Positions 1 to 5,694 of a stretch of DNA of 7,870 nucleotides are shown here, piece after piece. A program made the translations under genes and the position numbers. Source of the stretch: Methylophaga sp. (lineage in GTDB: Bacteria; Pseudomonadota; Gammaproteobacteria; Nitrosococcales; Methylophagaceae); the NCBI GenBank assembly GCA_014762585.1, contig JABURN010000117.1, forward strand, positions 1 to 7,870. Direction: 5' to 3'. Position 1 is the stretch's first letter, and every line of letters starts with the position of its first letter. Below the pieces are notes generated by a model. The model saw only the letters and a program-made list of their open reading frames with translations. It did no database searches and was not told where the DNA came from.

Positions 1-55
1 AGCCTGTAAGACCAAGACCCAAATAGATTAAGCAATTAATCTAACAAGTCTGAGA
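1..55. other. 3' flank of an upstream unit, no gene assigned
   Basis: This short stretch precedes a strong plus-strand terminator, so it is probably the 3' end or 3' untranslated part of an upstream gene. All three plus-strand frames reach a stop here (ending at 9, 26 and 31), so an upstream gene could end at any of them and its identity cannot be read. A 6-bp inverted repeat (25-30 with 37-42) is present but too weak to name. Confidence 0.4.
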
Positions 56-91
56 AAGGCCCGGCATCGTAAGATGTCGGGTCTTTTTTTT
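56..91 (+). terminator. Rho-independent terminator of the upstream unit
   Basis: A 13-bp stem (56-68 pairs with 73-85, including two G-T wobbles) closes a GTAA tetraloop and runs into eight consecutive T residues (84-91). This is a textbook intrinsic terminator on the plus strand. It separates whatever lies left of the window from the MxaJ/XoxJ-family gene, which therefore probably has its own promoter or depends on partial read-through. Confidence 0.9.
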
Positions 92-257
92 GGCTGGACG
101 ATTCGTTGTGACGGTATAGGGTCAGGCAAGCAAAGTATAAATTTTCATAAATGGAAAATCAGACGCGAGTCGGGAGTTTTTCCCATCAGTATTTATGAAA
201 CAAATGTGATAGGTTTACAGTCTGACGTTTTTTATAAGCCAATAAAAGGAAGAGAGA
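92..257 (+). promoter_or_regulatory. Leader/promoter region of the MxaJ/XoxJ-family gene
   Basis: These 166 bp between terminator and start codon hold no gene. They are AT-rich and contain two small inverted repeats: 141-146 with 154-159 (7-base loop) and 172-175 with 181-184 (5-base loop). No -35/-10 pair with normal spacing stands out: TTTACA at 214-219 and TATAAG at 233-238 are only 13 bp apart. A purine-rich Shine-Dalgarno (AAGGAAGA, 246-253) sits at a normal distance from ATG 258 and supports that start. The promoter role is inferred from position. Confidence 0.45.
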
Positions 258-1139
258 ATGACGCATTTCCAGCGCTGGACGATATTGTTATCCGGGTTGT
301 TACTGGGCTCGGTGACAGCTCAGGCAGAAGATCTGAAACCTTTGCCGGGACAGGAAGCTGTCAGGGTCTGTGCTGACGGTTATAACCTGCCTTACTCCAA
401 CAAAGAAAAGGAAGGTTTCGATAACAGAATTGCTGAACTACTGGGTGAAGAGCTCGGTATTCCCGTTGAATACTACTGGTTCCCTCAACGGATCGGTTTC
501 TCAAGAAACACCATCAAAAATGTCGATCCGGAAACCGGTAAATTCCGCTGTGATCTGGCGATGAGCGTGCCAGAACATACTGACTTCATCAAACCAACCA
601 AGCCTTACTGGAGCTCGATTGAGGCGATGGTCTATCGCTCAGGCGAAGGTTATGAGCTGAAAACCATGGAAGACGTTGCCAAAGTCAGCAAGGAAGGTGA
701 ACCCCTGCGGATTGGTCTGTTTGATCGCGGTGTGGCCACCAAGAAGCTGATTGATCTGGGTCTCGGTAATCAGATTGAGTACTACCAGATGATGCCGGGT
801 GATGCCCGCGTTAATGCCGGCCGTATCGTAGAAGGTGCGCTGGCCAAGGGTGAGATTGACGTGGCCTTCCTATGGGGGCCTATCGCCGGCTACTATGCCA
901 GTGTTTCCGATGTGCCAATGACTGTGCAGCCCCTGAATGAGCTGGGTGAAGCGATGGTATTCAGCTTCAGCATGGGCACCCGTTATCAGGATAAGAAGTG
1001 GAATGAGCTGCTCAATAAGTTTATCGACAAGCGCCGTGATGATATCAATGCCATCATCGCTGAGTACAACTTCCCATCACTGGATAATGTGAACCCTTAT
1101 CCGAAGAAAAAAGCACGCAAAGAGGATGATGACGATTAA
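258..1139 (+). CDS. MxaJ/XoxJ-family periplasmic protein (quinoprotein dehydrogenase-associated)
   Basis: A secreted protein of 293 residues with a type-II periplasmic-binding-protein fold, of the family found beside PQQ-dependent methanol dehydrogenases. The family is thought to help assemble or activate the dehydrogenase rather than feed an ABC transporter; no permease gene is nearby. The signal peptide spans about 1-23 (hydrophobic core, AQA cleavage motif). The mature part opens with the family signature RVCADGYNLPYSNKEKEGF (36-54) and IAELLGEELG, then FPQRIGFSRNT (75-85) and RCDLAMSVP (97-105). Later come GEIDVAFLWGPIAGYY (198-213) and an RRDDINAIIAEY helix (259-270), all usual for the family. 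Cys38 and Cys98 could form a disulfide. The C-terminus ends in a basic-then-acidic tail, KKKARKEDDDD. Whether it is MxaJ or XoxJ cannot be settled: no dehydrogenase or cytochrome cL gene is in view, and the next gene is convergent. A strong Shine-Dalgarno supports the start. Confidence 0.87.
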   Translation: MTHFQRWTILLSGLLLGSVTAQAEDLKPLPGQEAVRVCADGYNLPYSNKEKEGFDNRIAELLGEELGIPVEYYWFPQRIGFSRNTIKNVDPETGKFRCDLAMSVPEHTDFIKPTKPYWSSIEAMVYRSGEGYELKTMEDVAKVSKEGEPLRIGLFDRGVATKKLIDLGLGNQIEYYQMMPGDARVNAGRIVEGALAKGEIDVAFLWGPIAGYYASVSDVPMTVQPLNELGEAMVFSFSMGTRYQDKKWNELLNKFIDKRRDDINAIIAEYNFPSLDNVNPYPKKKARKEDDDD

Positions 1140-1150
1140 GAAGTCATCAT
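1126..1150. repeat. Inverted repeat around the stop codon of the MxaJ/XoxJ-family gene
   Basis: Eight bases (ATGATGAC, 1126-1133) are repeated inverted at 1143-1150 with a 9-base loop that contains the stop codon at 1137-1139. It lacks a T-run. It may be a minor mRNA 3' hairpin, or a by-product of the GAT-rich codons for the acidic tail. Confidence 0.4.
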
Positions 1151-1155
1151 GTCTC

Positions 1156-1189
1156 ATCATCGGGGCTACTCAACCGTAGCCCCGATGAT
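1156..1189. terminator. Likely bidirectional terminator hairpin between convergent genes
   Basis: A perfect 14-bp stem (1156-1169 with 1176-1189), GC-rich in its centre, closes a 6-base loop. It lies just after the plus-strand MxaJ/XoxJ-family gene and at the 3' end of the minus-strand lipoprotein gene, whose stop codon (1168-1166) and last codons form part of the stem. Such a hairpin between convergent genes usually ends or protects both transcripts. The T-run is poor on both sides (only TTT at 1193-1195 on plus), so it may act mainly as a 3' stabilising hairpin or with Rho. Confidence 0.65.
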
Positions 1190-1633
1190 AGCTTTAAGAT
1201 TGGCATTAATTTTCTCAGCGAATCGTTTCTGAGCCGGATCCGATACGGCTTCCTGCATCAGCTTGGTGCCCACAATAACTTTTCCATCCTCGGTTTCACG
1301 CACTGAGACATTGCAAGGCATATCATTTATCAACAGAGGATTGATTTCCATCATTTCCTTGGCATAAGTGATATTGCAGAAGCTGGTAATGGTCGACAGG
1401 GGAAATTCCTTGTCACCACGATCCCGGACTGCCTGTCCAATATGACTACGATGTATAATGCGGTAGTTGTATTCCGATATGGCAATGTCGAGGTTAAGAA
1501 TCGTATCCTCGAAGCTGTACGGGCTATATTGCTCGTATAGGCGGTTTTCTGTTTGTGGCTGACAACCAAATAATAAAAATAGGGTCACAATCAGCAGCAG
1601 GGACGAAAATTGATTCAGATATCGGTATAACAT
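1166..1633 (-). CDS. DUF302-family lipoprotein
   Basis: A 155-residue exported protein of unknown function. The N-terminus is a lipoprotein signal: a hydrophobic stretch (12-22) followed by LFGC with Cys24 as the predicted lipidation site, so it is probably anchored to the inner or outer membrane. Residues about 35-150 match the DUF302 pattern: F41xDTILNLDIAI, then ITSFCN (82-87), a run ending in NPLLINDMPC (98-107), and DGKVIVGT (116-123). Cys86 and Cys107 are the two cysteines typical of many family members. The gene is convergent with the MxaJ/XoxJ-family gene and divergent from the secreted protein at 1705, so it is its own transcription unit. No clear Shine-Dalgarno precedes ATG 1633, but the signal peptide starts right there. 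The stop codon sits inside a terminator-like stem. The family has no well-defined function, and I infer none. Confidence 0.8.
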   Translation of the reverse strand: MLYRYLNQFSSLLLIVTLFLLFGCQPQTENRLYEQYSPYSFEDTILNLDIAISEYNYRIIHRSHIGQAVRDRGDKEFPLSTITSFCNITYAKEMMEINPLLINDMPCNVSVRETEDGKVIVGTKLMQEAVSDPAQKRFAEKINANLKAIIGATVE

Positions 1634-1704
1634 AAGGCTTTGTGTAAACTGGGAAGTGACCTAAGCATAACATCATCATAGACGAGAGAAAGAGGTAACA
1701 GATT
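1634..1704. promoter_or_regulatory. Divergent intergenic region (lipoprotein / secreted protein)
   Basis: These 71 bp must hold the promoters of two divergent genes unless one is transcribed from further away. The heptamer ATAACAT occurs at 1667-1673 and again 40 bp away at 1627-1633, overlapping the lipoprotein start. No -35/-10 pair is convincing; TTGTGT (1640-1645) and TAAGCA (1662-1667) are a weak plus-strand candidate. AGAGG at 1691-1695 is a fair Shine-Dalgarno for the GTG start at 1705. Confidence 0.5.
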
Positions 1705-2388
1705 GTGAAGAAAATCGTCATTACCCTGTTTAGTGGCTGGATGCTGGCAGCAATAGCTGCCGTGTCAGCGGCACCGGGGTTTTCAGAAGTCAATAATGTG
1801 CTGTTCGACTCAGCTCATCTGGATAATATCGACAAGCCAGGCGTGCTGACTTACGACTACTCGAAAGAGAGCGTGGTCGATGATTCCCGTGAAGACACGA
1901 TTAAAGTCGCTGTCTCCAATATCCGAAACACCGGTCGCCGTGATCTGGCGTTTGAGTTTTTCACTGGCAAGCATAAACGCCCATACGAAGCGATGGAAAA
2001 CCAGCGTGGTAATGGTGTTTTTGTCCTTTTCCTGGAATACGATATCCATGAAATGAATCGCTTGACCGGTGGTGAATGGCGTTATTTCCAGCGTAAAATT
2101 CGCTGGGCCTTTGCCGAGGGTGCCAAGAAAAAAGAAGTCGACATCAACTACAATGGGAAAAAGATAAAAGGCACACAATATATCGTGCAGCCTTATGTCG
2201 ATGATCCTAAAAACCAACGTTATAAACTCTACGCTGGTAAATACTATATTTTCACCTTGTCGGAAGAAATTCCTGGTGAAATCTACCAGATCCGCACCGT
2301 CGTACCCGATGGTGAAAGCTGGTCTGAAGGCGAACCGACTCTGGTCGATGAGTCGATAACCTTTGCCGGCTTTAACGAAGGCGCTTGA
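1705..2388 (+). CDS. Secreted protein of unknown function
   Basis: A 227-residue exported protein I cannot name. It begins at GTG, with AGAGG nine bases upstream. The first residues (MKK, hydrophobic core 4-20, VSA cleavage site near 22) form a clear Sec signal peptide, so the mature product is periplasmic or released. The mature part has no cysteine, is rich in charged and aromatic residues, and has no transmembrane segment. Its most distinctive block is near 112-138, around LEYDIHEMNRLTGGEWRYFQ. It is preceded by FEFFTGKHKRPYEAMENQRG and followed by a lysine-rich stretch (KKKEV, NGKKIKGTQY) and YAGKYYIFTLSEEIPGEIYQI. From memory this resembles a conserved proteobacterial hypothetical family, but I cannot confirm that. 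It ends in its own terminator and lies directly upstream of a two-component system. A role in methanol oxidation or sensing is only suggested by neighbours. Confidence 0.78.
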   Translation: MKKIVITLFSGWMLAAIAAVSAAPGFSEVNNVLFDSAHLDNIDKPGVLTYDYSKESVVDDSREDTIKVAVSNIRNTGRRDLAFEFFTGKHKRPYEAMENQRGNGVFVLFLEYDIHEMNRLTGGEWRYFQRKIRWAFAEGAKKKEVDINYNGKKIKGTQYIVQPYVDDPKNQRYKLYAGKYYIFTLSEEIPGEIYQIRTVVPDGESWSEGEPTLVDESITFAGFNEGA

Positions 2389-2411
2389 TGCGTCGCTTAA
2401 GCGGTGACAGG

Positions 2412-2438
2412 AAAAACGGGCCATAGTGCCCGTTTTTT
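2412..2438 (+). terminator. Rho-independent terminator after the secreted protein gene
   Basis: A 10-bp stem (2412-2421 with 2428-2437), a 6-base loop and six T residues (2433-2438) make a strong intrinsic terminator 24 bp past the stop at 2388. The A-run on the left side means it could also work on the minus strand. It ends only four bases before the likely kinase start codon at 2443, which is unusual for a site that must not block the next gene. Confidence 0.88.
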
Positions 2439-2442
2439 GTGT

Positions 2443-3906
2443 ATGAAACGTCTACCCAGACTTAACACTATTCAGGGCTCCCTGCTACTGCATGAGCTCA
2501 GTTTCGTCTTTCTGATTCTGATCACCACCAGTGTGGCTATTGTCTGGGCATTCGCCTGGCAAAAAAGCTCAGAAGAATCTCTGCGACTGACAGCCATGAA
2601 CAGTCACGTACAGTCCATTCGGGGCGAACTCTATCGTCAGCTCAAGGAAGTCTTTGATGCCGCCTTCCTGGATGATCAATATGCCCGCGATGAATATAAC
2701 TTTTATTCCCGCCGTATCAATGACGGGCTTGCTGACCTGAGGCTGTTATCCGAGCCCGGCACCGAGACTGAAGCCATCACTCAAATTGAAGCGGCCTACA
2801 CCGATTACCGACAACAAACCCGCGAATTGTTGCGATCAGTGAGTCTGAGTGAAGAGCAAAAAAATCTGCTGGACTATCAGCTGGAGCAAGAGACCTTTGC
2901 CGAGCTGGAACATGCTTTCAGCAGCTTTGACCGCCTGTTGAAAGATAAGCAGACAGGATTGGCAGAGAACAGGCAGCGCTGGATGTCACAGCTTATGCTG
3001 TTGGTGCCGTTACCAATACTGCTGGCAGTGAGTTTATTACTGTTTTCGCGGCGCTTTGTCAGAAATAATCTGGTAAGACCTTTAGCTGCCGTTATGCATG
3101 GCGCCCGACTCATCAGTAAAGGCAATTTGAACCATCAGATTGCCAGCCGAGGTGTTGAAGATCTGGTCCGGCTGGCAGAGGCCATTAACGTAATGGCTGA
3201 GGAACTGGCGAGCAATCGTGACAAACTGGTCGAGGTACGCAAGCAGGCCGCGATGGGGGAACTGGTTCCACTGGTTGCGCATAATATCCGAAACCCGCTG
3301 TCAGGTATCCGGGCTGCAGCACAGGTCACGCTTGATGATCAGTCTGATCCCGAGGTACAGGATGTTCTCCGCGATATTATTATCGCTGTAGACCGACTGG
3401 AGCGCTGGGTCACCTCCTTGTTAACTTATCTTCACCCGAATAAACCTCATTTCAGCAGTGAAACGCTGAGGCAGGTCGCAGAGAATGCTATTTCCTTAAT
3501 TCAGTTACAACTGTCGGACAAGCAAATGCAAATACAAAAGTCTGGCTGGGGGCATAATGCAAGCCTGATTGCAATCGACAGCAATCTGATGGAACAGACC
3601 GTCTTCAACCTGGCTCAGAATGCGATAGAGGCATCCCCGGCCGGTTCAACCATTCAATTTACTTACCGCGAAACTGCGACTCATGTCGAGCTTAGCATTC
3701 AGGATCAGGGGAATGGCATGCGCTACGACCCGGTTGCGGAACAAGTCACTGATGGCGAAGCCAAGCGTCTCGGCTGTGGACTGGGTATCCCGTTTGCCCT
3801 CAAAGTCATCAAGCAGCATGATGGCAAATTAATCTACGATAGCGAGCCGGGCAGGGCCACTACAGTACTGATCCGCTTGCCTAAACGGTTGGAGTCACAG
3901 GAATAG
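2443..3906 (+). CDS. Membrane sensor histidine kinase (HAMP, HisKA, HATPase)
   Basis: A 487-residue inner-membrane sensor kinase that should phosphorylate the regulator encoded 3 bp downstream. In order: TM1 at about 20-39; a periplasmic region of about 140 residues (40-182), mostly charged and probably helical, with no recognised ligand domain; TM2 about 183-201; HAMP 200-257; a HisKA domain with phosphoacceptor His280 in HNIRNPL; and an ATPase domain with N-box Asn389 and Asn393, G1 box DQGNGM (421-426) and G2 box GCGLGIP (444-450). The residue after the histidine is Asn, where HisKA kinases usually have Glu or Asp. An in-frame GTG at 2404 would add 13 residues but places the terminator at 2412-2438 inside the coding region, so ATG 2443 is preferred. 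Neither start has a good Shine-Dalgarno. The signal is unknown; the exported proteins upstream are possible partners by position only. Confidence 0.88.
   Translation: MKRLPRLNTIQGSLLLHELSFVFLILITTSVAIVWAFAWQKSSEESLRLTAMNSHVQSIRGELYRQLKEVFDAAFLDDQYARDEYNFYSRRINDGLADLRLLSEPGTETEAITQIEAAYTDYRQQTRELLRSVSLSEEQKNLLDYQLEQETFAELEHAFSSFDRLLKDKQTGLAENRQRWMSQLMLLVPLPILLAVSLLLFSRRFVRNNLVRPLAAVMHGARLISKGNLNHQIASRGVEDLVRLAEAINVMAEELASNRDKLVEVRKQAAMGELVPLVAHNIRNPLSGIRAAAQVTLDDQSDPEVQDVLRDIIIAVDRLERWVTSLLTYLHPNKPHFSSETLRQVAENAISLIQLQLSDKQMQIQKSGWGHNASLIAIDSNLMEQTVFNLAQNAIEASPAGSTIQFTYRETATHVELSIQDQGNGMRYDPVAEQVTDGEAKRLGCGLGIPFALKVIKQHDGKLIYDSEPGRATTVLIRLPKRLESQE
3898..3903 (+). promoter_or_regulatory. Shine-Dalgarno of the response regulator, inside the kinase 3' end
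   Basis: CAGGAA lies just before the kinase stop (3904-3906) and six bases before the regulator ATG at 3910. Kinase and regulator are therefore probably translationally coupled on one mRNA. Confidence 0.7.
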
Positions 3907-3909
3907 CTC

Positions 3910-5289
3910 ATGCTGAATGTTTTGCTGATAGAAGATGAAACTTTATTTGCCAAGTCAGTGCTGCGCAGGCTCGAGCGGGAAGGGCACAGGGTAAACAGGG
4001 TGGAAACGATTGCTGACGGTCGTGCTGCCTTGATCAGGGAACTGCCGGATATATTACTACTCGATGTCAGACTACCGGACGGCAATGGCCTCGATTTACT
4101 ACGTGATATTCGTAGCCGTGACAGTAGCAGGAACTTGCCTGTGGTTGTAGTGACCGCTTACGGTGAACTCGAAGATGCAGTTGCTGCGATGAAGCTGGGT
4201 GCCACCGATTACCTGAAAAAGCCTGTTGATCTGGACGAGCTGGTGCTGACTTTATCCAAGGTCATGCAGACGCAACAGCTCAGCCGGCAACTGGATTACT
4301 CACAGGTTCGTGAGACCCATGGTAACGAACCGGTCAAAATGATTGGTCAGAGTCCAGTGATGCTGCGTCTGAGGCAACAGCTTGAGCATATAGCCGGGCT
4401 GGTTGATAAAAGTCGTCATGAGCATCCGGTAATTCTAATAAGCGGTGAAACCGGCACGGGTAAGGATGTGCTGGCCAGGCTCTATCATGAACTCGGCAGC
4501 TGGCGGAGCAGGCCCTATGTCCATGTCGATTGTGCCGCTTTACCGTCAGAGCTGATCGAAGCGGAGTTATTCGGCTATGAACGCGGTGCCTTCACCAACG
4601 CGCATCAGGCCAAACCAGGGCTTATTGAAGTAGCAGAAGATGGGACCTTGTTTCTGGATGAGGTCGGCGAACTGCCTCTGGAATTACAGGCGAAACTGCT
4701 TAATGTATTGGAACGACGTCAGGTACGTCGCCTGGGTTCGACCCGCGAGCATAGCGTGAATGCCCATGTTGTCGCAGCCACAAACCGCGATCTGAAAAAA
4801 ATGGTGGCTGAAGGCCGCTTCCGATCTGATCTCTACTTCCGCCTCAATGTACTGGGCATAGATCTTCCCCCGTTGCGTGATCGTGTAGAGGACATTGCGA
4901 TTCTGGCAGAACATTTTGTTGAGGCGGTTTCACGCCGCTACGGCCTCTTGCCGCCGGTTTTCACTGAGTCCGCCAGAGCGATGATGGCTGATTATGACTG
5001 GCCGGGTAATGTCAGGGAATTACAGCACGTTGTCGAGCGTGCTGTAATGTTGTCCCAGCAGGGCCAGATATCACCCGAGCAACTGATGCTGCAGAGTCAG
5101 GCACTGTCAGTGTCAGGACAGGAGGGAGACGAACTGTCCCGGCTCAGTCACATGACGCTGGAGCAAGTTGAGAAGCTGTTGCTGGAGAAAGCGCTGGAGC
5201 GGACTAATGGCAATGTGTCTCGTGCCGCCCGGGAGCTGGGACTGACACGGATGGCAATGCGCTACCGCATGGAAAAATATCAGCTTTGA
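3910..5289 (+). CDS. NtrC-family sigma-54-dependent response regulator
   Basis: A 459-residue cytoplasmic transcription activator for sigma-54 RNA polymerase. The receiver domain (1-118) has the acidic pair Glu8/Asp9, phosphoacceptor Asp52 in LLLDVRLPDGNG, Thr82 and Lys104. A linker (about 119-142) leads to the AAA+ domain (about 143-385). This has Walker A GETGTGKD (179-186), the sigma-54-contacting loop GAFTNA (226-231), Walker B GTLFLDEVGEL (245-255), sensor I around AATNRD (289-294), arginine fingers in FRSDLYFRLNV (304-314) and sensor II WPGNVREL (364-371). A Fis-type helix-turn-helix fills the C-terminus (about 415-457). Length and layout are normal for the family. The loop has Asn where most members have Gly. 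It follows the kinase by 3 bp and shares its operon, so they are almost surely cognate. The targets are unknown; no good sigma-54 promoter was found here. It ends 3 bp from the convergent sspB. Confidence 0.95.
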   Translation: MLNVLLIEDETLFAKSVLRRLEREGHRVNRVETIADGRAALIRELPDILLLDVRLPDGNGLDLLRDIRSRDSSRNLPVVVVTAYGELEDAVAAMKLGATDYLKKPVDLDELVLTLSKVMQTQQLSRQLDYSQVRETHGNEPVKMIGQSPVMLRLRQQLEHIAGLVDKSRHEHPVILISGETGTGKDVLARLYHELGSWRSRPYVHVDCAALPSELIEAELFGYERGAFTNAHQAKPGLIEVAEDGTLFLDEVGELPLELQAKLLNVLERRQVRRLGSTREHSVNAHVVAATNRDLKKMVAEGRFRSDLYFRLNVLGIDLPPLRDRVEDIAILAEHFVEAVSRRYGLLPPVFTESARAMMADYDWPGNVRELQHVVERAVMLSQQGQISPEQLMLQSQALSVSGQEGDELSRLSHMTLEQVEKLLLEKALERTNGNVSRAARELGLTRMAMRYRMEKYQL

Positions 5290-5292
5290 AGC

Positions 5293-5691
5293 TTATTTGA
5301 CCACTTTCAGGCTGGGGCGACCGCCTTTAGGACTTGCCGGCCCCTGATCATCCGGATCCGGGCTGGGCGGTGGGGTTTCTTCCTCAGGAAAGAACATACC
5401 CTCATTGTTTTCCTTGCCGTAAATAGCCTGCACTGCAGGAATAGGAATGAACACGTCCATTGCCTTACCGGCAAACCGGGCAGAGAAACTGATCCATTCG
5501 TTATCAATCAACAGGTCGCGAATGGCATCCGGTGCGATATTCAGCACGATGCGGCCGTCTTTCACATAATCCTGGGGGACCTGAACACCTTCATGCCGGG
5601 TATTCACCAGCACATAGGGCGTACATTGGTTATCCAGCAGCCATTTGTGAATAGCACGGATGAGATAGGGTTTTTGCGAGGTCATGCTCAT
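5293..5691 (-). CDS. sspB: ClpXP protease adaptor SspB
   Basis: SspB tethers ssrA-tagged proteins from stalled ribosomes, and some other substrates, to the ClpXP protease in the cytoplasm. The 132 residues give the whole family layout. The substrate-binding domain (about 5-98) has RAIHKWLLDNQCTPYVLV (12-29), GVQVPQDYVKDGRIVLNIAP (35-54) and the FSARFAG strand (69-75). A flexible acidic, proline-rich linker follows (about 99-122). The C-terminal ClpX-docking motif is GRPSLKVVK (124-132), very close to the E. coli form. The linker is shorter than in the roughly 165-residue E. coli protein. It begins 3 bp after the sspA stop; ATG at 5685 is an alternative start, and no strong Shine-Dalgarno decides. 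It is the last gene of the petB-petC-sspA-sspB run. No terminator is visible after it, and the convergent regulator gene ends 3 bp away. Confidence 0.97.
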   Translation of the reverse strand: MSMTSQKPYLIRAIHKWLLDNQCTPYVLVNTRHEGVQVPQDYVKDGRIVLNIAPDAIRDLLIDNEWISFSARFAGKAMDVFIPIPAVQAIYGKENNEGMFFPEEETPPPSPDPDDQGPASPKGGRPSLKVVK

Positions 5692-5694
5692 GGA

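Noticed and set aside
91..109. TGGACGATTCGTTGTG (95-110) as a sigma-54 -24/-12 promoter before the MxaJ/XoxJ-family gene
   Set aside because: It gives GG-N10-GT instead of GG-N10-GC and lacks the rest of the consensus. It also abuts the terminator and lies about 150 bp from the start codon.
74..376. 100-codon plus-strand open frame from the terminator into the MxaJ/XoxJ-family gene
   Set aside because: It would start inside the terminator stem and runs out of frame through a clear signal-peptide gene.
258..1139. Reading the binding-protein-like gene as an amino-acid ABC transporter component
   Set aside because: No permease or ATPase gene is nearby, and the RVCADGYNLPYSN opening and downstream motifs fit the quinoprotein-associated family better.
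1524..1793. 89-codon minus-strand open frame across the divergent intergenic region
   Set aside because: It overlaps the start regions of both flanking genes and has no ribosome site or family pattern.
1810..2424. 204-codon open frame antisense to the secreted protein gene
   Set aside because: The sense gene has a signal peptide, ribosome site and terminator. The antisense translation has no recognisable motif, and it starts within the terminator of the sense gene.
5427..5439. Odd palindrome CCTGCACTGCAGG as an operator
   Set aside because: It lies within the conserved coding part of sspB (around the AVQAIYG codons), and chance plus codon choice explains it.
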